From: Porticoccaceae bacterium
GTDB taxonomy: Bacteria; Pseudomonadota; Gammaproteobacteria; Pseudomonadales; Porticoccaceae
NCBI GenBank assembly: GCA_017858135.1
Contig: JAFMBY010000007.1
Span: 1 to 50,870, forward strand
Length of the DNA stretch: 50,870 bases
Reading direction: 5' to 3'
Shown here: in pieces, positions 18,137 through 26,399 of the stretch
Numbering within the stretch: position 1 is the stretch's first letter
Layout: the number at the start of each line of letters is the position of its first letter
Made by a program: the position numbers and the translations under genes
Notes under the pieces: model-generated
Told to the model about the DNA's origin: nothing
Seen by the model: the letters and a program-made list of their open reading frames with translations, nothing else
Database searches by the model: none

Positions 18137-19042
18137 TTAAATTATCGGTATTGACTCAACAAGGTAGTGGTCGAGCAACATAATGCAAAACAGTACCATC
18201 AGATACGTAATCGAGTATTTAAAGGTTTTCATTCCCGAATCATCATCCTCACCAAACAGCATAACTAGCGACCAATAGAGAAAACCTGCACCTAACACCA
18301 GCGCGCCGGTTAAATATAACCAGCCAAACATACCGGTCAAAAACGGCAACACGGTGATCACAATCAACAGCAGTGTATAAAGTACGATATTGATCTTGGT
18401 GTATTGCTCACCGTGGGTAACCGGCAGCATGGGGATTTCAGCTTTGGCGTAATCATCCTTGCGATGCACCGCCAGCGCCCAAAAATGCGGCGGTGTCCAA
18501 GCATAGATAATCAATACCAGCAGCAGGGCGTTGTAGTGCACCTCGCCGGTGACGGCTGTCCAGCCAAGCAGTGGCGGCGCTGCACCGGCCAAACCACCGA
18601 TGACAATATTCTGCGGCGTCGCGCGCTTTAAATACATGGTGTAGACAAACGCATAGCCAATGGACGAAGCAAGCGTCAGCCAAGCAGTAATCTGGTTGAT
18701 AAACACCAGCAAAATGACCATTCCAGCCAATCCAGTCAACGCAGCAAACAGAATTGCCTGATTCGGCTGAATGCGACCGCGAGCGATTGGGCGATTGTGG
18801 GTACGCGCCATGGTGTCGTCAATCTTGCGGTCAACGATATGGTTGACCGCGGCCGCTGACCCAGCGCACAGGGCAATGCCCAAATTTCCCAGTATCAACA
18901 CATCCAGAGAGACCATCTGCTCTGTGGCCAATAACATGCCTATCAGAGACGTCAGAATCATGAGCGCAACAACATTGGGCTTGCACAACTCTAGGTAGTC
19001 GCGCCAGCTCACGCCGGTTGTTTCTAATTCGCTTTGTTGCAT
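18137..19042 (-). CDS. cyoE: Protoheme IX farnesyltransferase (heme O synthase)
   Basis: UbiA-family prenyltransferase that adds farnesyl to heme B, giving heme O for heme-copper oxidases. ATG 19042 is selected because GGAG precedes it by 9 bp; 301 residues with about nine membrane helices. The first Asp-rich motif is NHIVDRKIDD (Asn67, Asp71, Asp75) followed by RTHNRPIARGRI, and the second is in HRKDDYAKAEIPMLP. In Pseudomonas ctaA (heme A synthase) lies directly upstream; here that position is empty. Also called ctaB. Confidence 0.95.
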   Translation of the reverse strand: MQQSELETTGVSWRDYLELCKPNVVALMILTSLIGMLLATEQMVSLDVLILGNLGIALCAGSAAAVNHIVDRKIDDTMARTHNRPIARGRIQPNQAILFAALTGLAGMVILLVFINQITAWLTLASSIGYAFVYTMYLKRATPQNIVIGGLAGAAPPLLGWTAVTGEVHYNALLLVLIIYAWTPPHFWALAVHRKDDYAKAEIPMLPVTHGEQYTKINIVLYTLLLIVITVLPFLTGMFGWLYLTGALVLGAGFLYWSLVMLFGEDDDSGMKTFKYSITYLMVLFCIMLLDHYLVESIPII

Positions 19043-19072
19043 AGGGTCCAACTCCAGAGTTCTATCTGTTGA

Positions 19073-19690
19073 TTAACGATCTGGTGAATATTTCAACAGA
19101 TGCTTCATATCTTCCAGCAGCCCCATAACATCATCGTCTTGGGTGAAGTAGAGAATAACCTCTGCATCAGGGGTAACCACAAAATAACGCGTATCGGCCA
19201 TATCCCAGTCTGCTGAGGTGTTTTTCAGCAATTCCTTAAACTCACTTAGGCCTGTGGTTTGGATCGTTAAATGGGGGTGCGCAAGACGGAGATCGTCGTA
19301 CTGCTGTTGTTGTAACTGTGCCGGGTCGGCGAGATAAACACGCTCGGCCCGACGCACCAGCTTACCCATTAGTATGTGAACTGAACGTGTATCTAAGATC
19401 ACCTTGTTACAGCCAGCATCACAGCCTTCACCGCCAGCAATAACAATTTTCCACTTTTGCGCTTTATCGGGAATCGTCGGAAATACGGTGCGCGCATCGA
19501 CAGCAGGCTTAACCAAATGCCCCTGATTGGTAGTGCCCAACATCTCCATCAACTGCAGGCGCTGCTCTTCTGTCTGCGGCTGCATCAACGTGCCGGCCAG
19601 CATTACGCCACCAACCATGATTAACATAATCCAAATCTGAATCTTCATACCTCGGTTGCGAGGCCCCTGATTATTCTGCGCTTCACTCAT
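19073..19690 (-). CDS. Membrane-anchored oxidase-biogenesis protein with a Sco-like CxxxC
   Basis: A 205-residue protein of the type found between SURF1 and COX15 in Pseudomonas oxidase clusters; its function is not established. One membrane helix (about 18-36) anchors a soluble domain. IAGGEGCDAGCNKV holds Cys90 and Cys94 in the same CxxxC spacing as Sco, and YFVVTPDAEVILYF resembles the strand after the Sco copper histidine, but no His is present at the matching place (WDMADTRYFV). I read it as a thioredoxin-fold relative of Sco with an altered metal or redox site. It starts 6 bp after the SURF1 stop, so coexpression is certain enough. Confidence 0.75.
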   Translation of the reverse strand: MSEAQNNQGPRNRGMKIQIWIMLIMVGGVMLAGTLMQPQTEEQRLQLMEMLGTTNQGHLVKPAVDARTVFPTIPDKAQKWKIVIAGGEGCDAGCNKVILDTRSVHILMGKLVRRAERVYLADPAQLQQQQYDDLRLAHPHLTIQTTGLSEFKELLKNTSADWDMADTRYFVVTPDAEVILYFTQDDDVMGLLEDMKHLLKYSPDR

Positions 19691-19696
19691 AAAGCT

Positions 19697-20470
19697 TTAC
19701 TCTTTGGTTGTTTTTGCCATTCTAAGTTTAAGCCAAGCCGCGAGGTTTGAATTGGCATTGATGGTAAGTAGCAACAATACCAGCACCATAACAAACCACT
19801 GCACCGCATAGGCTGTATGCTTCTCCGGCTGCACCGCCACTGTCGGCCAGCCTGTTGTTAATGCACCAACGGAATCGCTATCCAATCGCAATTGGTATGC
19901 AAAAAACTCGTCGGCAAACAATTCTTCCGCACGTTCAGCGGATATCCAACCTATACGCACTGGCCACTTATCAACTGCGCCAACACCATCATCTAGCTGC
20001 AGCCCGCCTTTTAACACCCTGTAGAGGGAACCGCGCAGTTGCACCTCACCATCCACTGGATTTATCTCAGGTAGCTGATTGCGGTCTAGAGATGCCTGCA
20101 CCCAGCCACGGTTCACGAGGATTTTTACGCTGCTGCTAGCGAGGGTCAACACTTCGAATACTTCGTAACCTGGCCGTCCACCGCGGACGCGATTATCCAG
20201 CAAAACACGCCGTGATGCATCTAGTAGACCAACAAATTGAACCTGCCTGTATTGCAGGTTTGAACTGAGATCCAACTGCTCAAACGGGGCCGGCAGCGAC
20301 TGCTGATTAAGCGTGAATTCAGCCAAAATCTCGCGCTTTTCCTGGGCACGGTCCAACTGCCAGCAGCCCAGACTAATCAGCAATGGCGTCATTAAAACAA
20401 CAAACAGCAGCAACTTGGCGTTCGGCTGCCAAGAAAATTTTTCACCGCTAAGATGGGGATCACTGATCAT
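19697..20470 (-). CDS. SURF1 family cytochrome oxidase biogenesis protein
   Basis: Inner-membrane assembly factor thought to help insert heme a into subunit I. It has 257 residues with the SURF1 layout: two membrane helices (about 19-37 and 224-243) around a periplasmic domain. Conserved elements include LGCWQLDRAQEKRE after helix 1, LDNRVRGGRPGYEV, and the HTAYAVQWF segment at helix 2. It is the first gene of the leftward SURF1 - CxxxC protein - cyoE - sco group; the small membrane gene at 20516 is divergent from it. Confidence 0.93.
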   Translation of the reverse strand: MISDPHLSGEKFSWQPNAKLLLFVVLMTPLLISLGCWQLDRAQEKREILAEFTLNQQSLPAPFEQLDLSSNLQYRQVQFVGLLDASRRVLLDNRVRGGRPGYEVFEVLTLASSSVKILVNRGWVQASLDRNQLPEINPVDGEVQLRGSLYRVLKGGLQLDDGVGAVDKWPVRIGWISAERAEELFADEFFAYQLRLDSDSVGALTTGWPTVAVQPEKHTAYAVQWFVMVLVLLLLTINANSNLAAWLKLRMAKTTKE

Positions 20471-20515
20471 TTATGTTTAAATTCCGGCTTCTATTATCTT
20501 TATTCAGAGACCACT

Positions 20516-20785
20516 ATGCTCAAGACCATCATGCTTTTACTCCTTATCGCCTTGATAGCCAGTCTATTTGGCGGCTTAAACTTTTTGGTCAAGGATCTTG
20601 GCGGTAGCAACAAAAAACGTCTGCTCTATGCGTTGGGTCTGCGCGTCACATTGGCAGTGATGTTGGTTGGCACCATTATATACGGCGCTTACACCGGACA
20701 GATCAAAAGTCAGGCGCCATGGGACAAACAACTGCACCCAGAGAATGTAGCACCATCTTCTCCAGCTGACACTCCAGAGCAATAA
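20516..20785 (+). CDS. Twin-transmembrane protein, DUF2909 type
   Basis: An 89-residue protein with two membrane helices (about 2-22 and 36-57) separated by a basic loop KDLGGSNKKR, and a Gln/Pro/Ser-rich tail. This is the small protein that accompanies cox clusters in Pseudomonas, also on the opposite strand to the oxidase genes. Function is unknown; a role in oxidase assembly is inferred from context. The start is ATG 20516; the frame is open further upstream, but that extension has no family look. A terminator follows after 17 bp. Confidence 0.75.
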   Translation: MLKTIMLLLLIALIASLFGGLNFLVKDLGGSNKKRLLYALGLRVTLAVMLVGTIIYGAYTGQIKSQAPWDKQLHPENVAPSSPADTPEQ

Positions 20786-20802
20786 CAGTCAGCATACAAA
20801 CA

Positions 20803-20833
20803 AAAACGGCTAGGCAATCTGCCTAGCCGTTTT
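20803..20833. terminator. Bidirectional intrinsic terminator
   Basis: A 14-bp perfect stem AAAACGGCTAGGCA / TGCCTAGCCGTTTT with an ATC loop. A-run on the left and T-run on the right serve both the plus-strand twin-TM gene and the minus-strand coxB-coxA-ctaG-coxC operon ending at 20858. Confidence 0.92.
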
Positions 20834-20857
20834 AATTACTGTCCAACAAAGTATTAT

Positions 20858-21799
20858 CTAGTCAAACACATAGACAACAAAGAACAACAGAATCCAAACA
20901 ACATCAACAAAGTGCCAGTACCAAGACGCCGCTTCAAAGCCAAACTGATCTTCATTGCTAAAGTGCCCTTTGATTGCGCGAATCAAGGCAATCAGTAGCA
21001 TGATGGTTCCAAGTGTTACGTGAGCGCCGTGGAAGCCCGTCAGCATAAAGAAGGTAGTCCCATAGATGCCTGATTCCAGGGTTAATCCCATGTGCTGATA
21101 GGCATGCACATATTCTTCAACCTGCAGAACCAAGAAGATTATGCCAAGCAATACCGACAGTCCCAGCCAGCCGATAAACTGCTTGCGATTATTGTTCTTT
21201 AAACCGGTGTGGGCAATATGCACAGTAATACTGGAGGTAACCAGAATAACGGTGTTCCAAAGAGGCAACCAGCTTAGCAGCTTGCTCCAGCCTGGAAAGC
21301 TCATTGCTTCGTCTGGGCCAGTAAAGGTTGCGTTGGCTCCATTTGCCGCTTGGTCAGGAGTGACCATCGGGGGCCAATCCGCTTCGTAACCAGGCCAAAG
21401 TAGGGCGTTATTAGCCACGGCAGCATCTGTGGGTGTGTCATCAAATATGCCGATCGCCGCATCACCCCCTAACCAGGAGTTAACGATAACTCGCAGGTAA
21501 AAGAGAGCGCCAAAGAAAGCCGCAAAGAACATTACCTCTGAGAAAATAAACCACAGCATGCCGAGAACATAGGACTGCTTGAGCTGGTCGTTGGCCAGAC
21601 CACGCATATTTTCATCGATAACTATGCTCCACCACTTGAACATCACCAGCGCCATAATGACCAAGCCAGCTGTGAAAACAATGTTACCGTTGCCGACAAC
21701 CCAAGAGGCGGCACCGTAGGCCATTAACCCCATACCCGTGGCAGTAATAATCGGCAGTTTGCTCTGCTCGGGTACGTAATAACTGCTTTCTGTTGACAT
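20858..21799 (-). CDS. coxC: Cytochrome c oxidase subunit III
   Basis: Inner-membrane subunit III of an aa3/caa3-type oxidase; stabilises the D-channel proton uptake of subunit I. It has 313 residues and about seven membrane helices; the family signatures GLMAYGAASWV, YVLGMLWFIFSEVMFFAAFF and GFHGAHVTLGTIM are all present, as is FEAASWYWHFVDVVWILLF at the end. An insertion of about 60 polar residues between helices 3 and 4 (GDAAIGIFDDTPTD...PDEAMSF) is longer than in short subunit III proteins and resembles other gammaproteobacterial versions. Last gene of the structural operon. Confidence 0.95.
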   Translation of the reverse strand: MSTESSYYVPEQSKLPIITATGMGLMAYGAASWVVGNGNIVFTAGLVIMALVMFKWWSIVIDENMRGLANDQLKQSYVLGMLWFIFSEVMFFAAFFGALFYLRVIVNSWLGGDAAIGIFDDTPTDAAVANNALLWPGYEADWPPMVTPDQAANGANATFTGPDEAMSFPGWSKLLSWLPLWNTVILVTSSITVHIAHTGLKNNNRKQFIGWLGLSVLLGIIFLVLQVEEYVHAYQHMGLTLESGIYGTTFFMLTGFHGAHVTLGTIMLLIALIRAIKGHFSNEDQFGFEAASWYWHFVDVVWILLFFVVYVFD

Positions 21800-21837
21800 C
21801 TTTTATCTCCGTTTTGTTATTTCCAATGGCTTGGAAA

Positions 21838-22392
21838 CTACTGTAACTGTGCTAGCGGATTCGCCATTCGATCGGTTATATCGAAAATCGTGTAGGAAAG
21901 CGTCAAACTGGTCACGCCTTCCGGCAAATCCGGATCAATAATAAAAACAAGCTTGAGGTCTGCCTGGTCGCCTGCTGCCAGCGGCTGATTCTCAAAACAG
22001 AAACACTCTGTCTTGTGGAAATAATCCGCCACATTGTTGGGCACCAAACTTGGAATCGCCTGAGAAACCATATCTTCGCCGGTGGTATTGCGCGCGAAAT
22101 AGGTTATTTCTGTCGGCTCACCCGGATGCACAACAACCTTATCTTTGGTAGGTCTAAATTCCCAAGGCATCGATGCATTGTTTGAGGCCACAAACCTAAC
22201 CGTGACCTCGCGCGATGTATCGACTCTGACGTCAACTGCAGTGTACTCATCCCCTGTTTTACCACCGAGCCCGGTGATCTCACAAAACAGATCGTAAATT
22301 GGCGGTAATACAAAGATTGCAAACGCAAACATTGCCGCCGCACCGAAAAGCGACTTGACCACGACTCGGCGGTTAGAAGCATCGACTGACAT
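21838..22392 (-). CDS. ctaG: Cytochrome c oxidase assembly protein CtaG/Cox11
   Basis: Membrane-tethered copper chaperone that loads CuB of subunit I. From ATG 22392, 184 residues with one N-terminal membrane helix (about 14-35) and a periplasmic immunoglobulin-like domain. The copper motif CFCF is at 130-133, and Cys37 just after the helix is the third conserved ligand. It starts 14 bp after the coxA stop, in the order coxB-coxA-ctaG-coxC. The longer upstream reading frame would run into coxA and is not used. Confidence 0.94.
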   Translation of the reverse strand: MSVDASNRRVVVKSLFGAAAMFAFAIFVLPPIYDLFCEITGLGGKTGDEYTAVDVRVDTSREVTVRFVASNNASMPWEFRPTKDKVVVHPGEPTEITYFARNTTGEDMVSQAIPSLVPNNVADYFHKTECFCFENQPLAAGDQADLKLVFIIDPDLPEGVTSLTLSYTIFDITDRMANPLAQLQ

Positions 22393-22406
22393 AGCCTTGG
22401 GCTCTC

Positions 22407-23981
22407 CTATTTCAACTCTGGTGGAGTTGCGAAGGTGTGATAGGGCGCTGGCGATGGAACAGTCCATTCAAGTCCTTCGGCACCTTCCCAAGTCTTTTCT
22501 TCAGTGGTTGGCTTGCCGTTGCGGATCGTCATGATGACGTTGTACAACAACATCAGCTGTGCACCACCGTAAATAAAGGCACCAATACTAGAGACCATAT
22601 TCCAGTCAGCAAACTGCAGACCGTAATCGGCGTAGCGTCGCGGCATACCCGCTAAGCCCAAGAAGTGCTGAGGCATAAAGGCAATATTAAAGCCGATAAA
22701 GGCGACCCAGAACTGCACCTGACCCATGGTTTCGTTGTACATCTTTCCACACCACTTTGGCAGCCAGTAGTAGATAGCAGCCGTGCCACTAAATACTGCT
22801 CCAGCAACCATTACATAGTGGAAGTGGGCAACAACAAAGTAGGTATCGTGGTACTGCATATCAGCAGCCGCAATCGACAGCATCAAGCCGGTGAAGCCAC
22901 CAAAAGTAAACAGAATCACAAAGGCGATACTGAATAGCATCGGGGTTTCAAAGGTCAATGAACCCTTGTACATGGTGGTAATCCAGTTAAATACCTTCAC
23001 ACCAGTTGGCACAGCAATCAGCATGGTGGCGTACATAAAGTACAGCTCGCCGGCGATTGGCATACCCACAGTAAACATGTGGTGAGCCCAGACGATAAAC
23101 GATAGGAAGGCGATTGCCGCCGTGGCGTAAACCATCGAAGAGTAACCAAACAGCGGCTTGCGGCTGAAGGTGGGGATAATCTGCGATACAACACCAAAGG
23201 CTGGCAGGATAATGATGTAGACCTCTGGGTGACCAAAGAACCAGAACACATGCTGGAACAATACCGGGTCACCGCCACCAGCAGCATCAAAGAAGCTGGT
23301 ACCGAAGTTAATATCCATCAACATCATGGTGACTGCGCCGGCCAGTACTGGCATTACAGCAACAAGCAAAAATGCTGTGATTACCCAGGTCCATACAAAC
23401 AGCGGCATCTTCATGTAAGTCATGCCAGGAGCGCGCATGTTCATTACAGTAGCAATAATATTAATCGAGCCCATGATAGATGAGGCACCCATAATATGGA
23501 TTGCAAAGATAAAGAAGTTTACCGATTCTGGAGCATAGGTGGTCGACAGTGGCGCGTAGAACGTCCAACCGAAGTTAGGACCGCCGCCTTCCATAAACAA
23601 CGTTGAAGTCAGGATCGCAAAGGCGAAAGGCAGGATCCAAAAACTCAGGTTGTTCATACGCGGCAGAGCCATATCTGGCGCCCCGATCATCAGGGGAATC
23701 ATCCAGTTAGCCAAGCCAACAAAGGCCGGCATAATCGCGCCGAACACCATGACTAAACCGTGCATGGTGGTCATCTGATTGAAAAATTCAGGTCTAATCA
23801 ACTGCATGCCTGGCTGGAACAGCTCTGCGCGAATAACCATCGCGAAAGCGCCACCCAGTAAAAACATTGAAAAGCTAAACCAAAGGTACAGAGTACCAAT
23901 GTCTTTGTGATTGGTCGTAAATACCCAGCGGCTTATATAAGCGCGCCAGCCATCTGCCAATGTTGCGGGACCATGTGCCAT
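22407..23981 (-). CDS. coxA: Cytochrome c oxidase subunit I
   Basis: Catalytic heme-copper subunit, 524 residues, twelve membrane helices. Heme ligands His74 (MTTMHGLVM) and His388, high-spin heme ligand His386 (VVAHFHYV), CuB ligands His251, His300 and His301, and the cross-linked Tyr255 (GHPEVYI) are all readable. The motif FGHPEVY with Glu253 places it in the A1 class, and GAPDMALPRMNN carries the D-channel Asp103. TGVKVFNW has the K-channel Lys329. Sequence alone does not say whether the hemes are A or O; no heme A synthase gene is in the window. Confidence 0.97.
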   Translation of the reverse strand: MAHGPATLADGWRAYISRWVFTTNHKDIGTLYLWFSFSMFLLGGAFAMVIRAELFQPGMQLIRPEFFNQMTTMHGLVMVFGAIMPAFVGLANWMIPLMIGAPDMALPRMNNLSFWILPFAFAILTSTLFMEGGGPNFGWTFYAPLSTTYAPESVNFFIFAIHIMGASSIMGSINIIATVMNMRAPGMTYMKMPLFVWTWVITAFLLVAVMPVLAGAVTMMLMDINFGTSFFDAAGGGDPVLFQHVFWFFGHPEVYIIILPAFGVVSQIIPTFSRKPLFGYSSMVYATAAIAFLSFIVWAHHMFTVGMPIAGELYFMYATMLIAVPTGVKVFNWITTMYKGSLTFETPMLFSIAFVILFTFGGFTGLMLSIAAADMQYHDTYFVVAHFHYVMVAGAVFSGTAAIYYWLPKWCGKMYNETMGQVQFWVAFIGFNIAFMPQHFLGLAGMPRRYADYGLQFADWNMVSSIGAFIYGGAQLMLLYNVIMTIRNGKPTTEEKTWEGAEGLEWTVPSPAPYHTFATPPELK

Positions 23982-23995
23982 TTATCTAATCTCCC

Positions 23996-25141
23996 TTATT
24001 TGCTTTGCTTGTAGTTGAGAACATCTATTGGCTGAGTGACATCGCCAACATCGTTGCCCCAAGCATTTCGCTGATAATGAATAACCGCAGCTATATTGAC
24101 CTCAGAAAGCTGGTCAGCGAATGACTGCATAGCTGAGCCGGGGACGCCGTCGATCAATACTGCAATGTGGCCTATTTGAGGTCCCAGCGCGATTGGGCTG
24201 CCTTTAATTGCTGGGAATACGCCTGGAATGCCGTTGCCGTCAGCCTGGTGACAGCCTGCACAACTCTGCAGGTAGACGCCTTCGCCTTTGGTCATCAGCT
24301 CTTCAGCTGTCCACTCTTTACCGATAGTCGAAGCGTACTCAACTGCTTCAGCTTTCTTGTTGGCCAACCATGCGTTGTATTCAGCTTCTTCTTTTACCTC
24401 TACGACCACTGGCATAAAAGCGTGGCCCTGCCCGCACAGCTCGGTACATTCACCGACATAGACGCCGGGCTTGTCTGTTTTTGCCCAACCGGCGGTAAAC
24501 AACCCTGGGACAGCATCGCGCTTAACACCAAAATCAGGAACCCACCAAGAGTGAATCACGTCATTGCCTGTCACCAGGAAGCGAACCTTTTTGCCTACAG
24601 GAAGAACCAATGGCTCGGTAACTTCACGAAGATAGTGCTCGCCCTTGGGCGCGCGACCGTAAACTTCGTCGTCAGAGGTGCGCAGTTCACTCATAAACTT
24701 CACGCCTTCGCCGAGGTACTCGTACTGCCACTTCCACTGGTAGCCAGTAATCTTAATTTCGATATCTGGATTGTCAGTGTCGTAGACTTTTAATAGTGCT
24801 GTCGTTGCTGGAAAGGCCATCACAATCAAAATGATTGTCGGGACGATCGTCCAGAGTAACTCAACACCTAAATGTTCATGGAAGTTTTCTGCTACGGCAC
24901 CACGGGATTTGCGGTGTGCGTACATCACGTAAAACATAAAACCAAAAACACCGATACCAATAACGGTACAGACCCAGATCATGATCATGTGAATGTCATA
25001 AGCTGCTTGACTGACTTCGGTGACACCTTGGGGCATATTGAGTTGGCTAGCTGAACTTTCAGCCAATGCACTGCCCGCTATGGGCAATAAAACAACAAGG
25101 CTCAATAGACTCAAGAAAAGTGCTTGCGCTCTTTTCAACAT
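23996..25141 (-). CDS. coxB: Cytochrome c oxidase subunit II fused to cytochrome c (caa3 type)
   Basis: Electron-entry subunit. From ATG 25141 (GGAG 9 bp upstream) it has 381 residues: signal peptide (to about 27), two membrane helices (about 50-74 and 92-113), a CuA cupredoxin domain with His197, Cys232, Glu234, Cys236, His240 and Met243, then a C-terminal class I cytochrome c with CAGCH (294-298) and probable ligand Met338 in GSAMQSF. The fused heme domain is what makes the complex caa3-like. First gene of the coxB-coxA-ctaG-coxC operon; 14 bp to coxA. The frame runs open upstream to 25333 but without family resemblance. Confidence 0.96.
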   Translation of the reverse strand: MLKRAQALFLSLLSLVVLLPIAGSALAESSASQLNMPQGVTEVSQAAYDIHMIMIWVCTVIGIGVFGFMFYVMYAHRKSRGAVAENFHEHLGVELLWTIVPTIILIVMAFPATTALLKVYDTDNPDIEIKITGYQWKWQYEYLGEGVKFMSELRTSDDEVYGRAPKGEHYLREVTEPLVLPVGKKVRFLVTGNDVIHSWWVPDFGVKRDAVPGLFTAGWAKTDKPGVYVGECTELCGQGHAFMPVVVEVKEEAEYNAWLANKKAEAVEYASTIGKEWTAEELMTKGEGVYLQSCAGCHQADGNGIPGVFPAIKGSPIALGPQIGHIAVLIDGVPGSAMQSFADQLSEVNIAAVIHYQRNAWGNDVGDVTQPIDVLNYKQSK

Positions 25142-25464
25142 CGCTTGTTTCTCCGTGGTAAAAATGACTTTTAAAGCTCGTGCTTTTCGAATTGTGCCTA
25201 TGTCTAAACATTGGACGGGTGAAAAACGGCGGCAGTATAGCAAAGCAAACCTGTGATCACTACTGCAAAACGGCCTGAATTGCGCATTGCAAATGTGTCT
25301 TCTCGAAAACAGCGGCCAACAAAAAAGGGACAAACTTTATGGCGTAGAGCACATTATCTGCTAGATTTACACCATGGTCGTCGCACCCATGGCCGCGGCA
25401 TCTAATGGATATAAACCCTGTGAATGGGATTTACTCCAAAATCCATTTCGATAGAGAGTTACCC
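25142..25464. promoter_or_regulatory. Divergent control region of the cox operon and the unknown gene at 25465
   Basis: No convincing gene lies here. On the minus strand TATACT (25239-25234) is a good -10 about 93 bp before coxB; its -35 is poor, as for an activated promoter. GTGATCAC (25253-25260) is a palindrome just upstream of it, not a CRP or FNR site as spaced. A reading frame from 25405 joins the plus-strand gene but lacks a Shine-Dalgarno. Confidence 0.4.
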
Positions 25465-26094
25465 ATGGCTCCACTTTCAGCCCAAAGTAGTGATTATTTA
25501 GTGGCTTTTTTAAACGAGCGCGTACAGCACTTACACGCGTCTATACGGCTGAGAGAGGAAGATGGGACTACTGCGCTGGCATCTTTTATTAAAAAATATA
25601 TTGACCTGGTGCCAGACCTGATTGCGGCTTTCGATGATTTTATTGCTTGCGCCGGCGTTAACGGCGAAATTGCCCGCCAAATAGTCACTGCCAAGGAGTT
25701 TCTCGATGTGCCAATGGATGTTATGTCCGTCGAGGAGGGGCTGGAGGCACACATGTATCAAGCCTATCTAGCTCATCGGCTGCTCGAAGAGCTCAACGAC
25801 ACGCTCAGCGCGCGCTTCAACTGCCCAGTGATCCCGGTAAACATGGCCAGATCTAATTTGATTGTCCATCATATTATCGGCGAGCCGTTTGCCAACCAGA
25901 TTGACAGTGCCATCCAGCTGCTGAATGACAAACTGCTAGCCTCGATCAAAAATAACCATGGGCTAAGCCTGAAATTGCTCGAGTACACCAACAGTCTCGG
26001 CAAAGACCCCTCAGACCGCTTTCCCTGCCTAACCGAATTTTCGGCTATTCGTCTACTGTTTAAAAGTCAAAACTCTCGGGTTCGCCTCAACTAG
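25465..26094 (+). CDS. Unknown helical cytosolic protein next to the cox operon
   Basis: I do not recognise this family. From ATG 25465 (AGAGAG 7-12 bp upstream) it has 209 residues; ATG 25405 would add 20. It has no signal peptide and no membrane helix. The predicted character is all-helical with amphipathic repeats (SDYLVAFLNERVQHLHASIRL, then YIDLVPDLIAAFDDFI). His residues occur in AHRLLEELN and IVHHIIGEPF, and cysteines are few and scattered. It is divergent from the oxidase operon and convergent with the YheV-like gene, 15 bp apart. Length and codon use look like a normal resident gene. Confidence 0.7.
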   Translation: MAPLSAQSSDYLVAFLNERVQHLHASIRLREEDGTTALASFIKKYIDLVPDLIAAFDDFIACAGVNGEIARQIVTAKEFLDVPMDVMSVEEGLEAHMYQAYLAHRLLEELNDTLSARFNCPVIPVNMARSNLIVHHIIGEPFANQIDSAIQLLNDKLLASIKNNHGLSLKLLEYTNSLGKDPSDRFPCLTEFSAIRLLFKSQNSRVRLN

Positions 26095-26109
26095 TCATCA
26101 GCTGAGGAG

Positions 26110-26349
26110 TCAACCCCGCGGATCCACAAGCTTGACCGCTGAGACTTGGTTTGCCTTATCCGCCGCTGCGTTGACACGCGTCTCCAACTCCCTAGGAGCC
26201 GAAAAAACCCGCATTTCGTCGAGAAATCCACAGCTGATACATTCTCGATAATCGATGCCGTCATCAGAAAAAGCCTGAACTTTATCCAAAAGACCGCACT
26301 TGGGGCAGGTCACACCAGCAATAAATCGTTTTTGGGTTGAAAAAGCCAT
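26110..26349 (-). CDS. YheV-like zinc-ribbon protein (DUF2387)
   Basis: From ATG 26349 it has 79 residues. The opening QKRFIAGVTCPKCGLLDKV and second knuckle YRECISCGF give four cysteines (15, 18, 37, 40) arranged as a zinc ribbon. This matches E. coli YheV, a small protein of unknown function normally near kefB/slyX. A 15-residue longer reading exists upstream. It is divergent from the carbonic anhydrase gene with only 50 bp between starts. Function is unassigned; RNA or protein binding is typical of such ribbons. Confidence 0.75.
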   Translation of the reverse strand: MAFSTQKRFIAGVTCPKCGLLDKVQAFSDDGIDYRECISCGFLDEMRVFSAPRELETRVNAAADKANQVSAVKLVDPRG

Positions 26350-26399
26350 TTGAAACTCATCACAATAGGAGATCTTTATTATATCGAGCATCACAGCTT

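Noticed and set aside
24167-24793. Plus-strand 208-codon frame opposite coxB
   Set aside because: It lies wholly within a firmly identified gene and its translation has no family features; a mirror of strong codon bias.
25245-25265. CRP/FNR site in the cox promoter
   Set aside because: GTGATCAC has its half-sites fused with no spacer, so it does not fit TGTGA-N6-TCACA or the FNR pattern.
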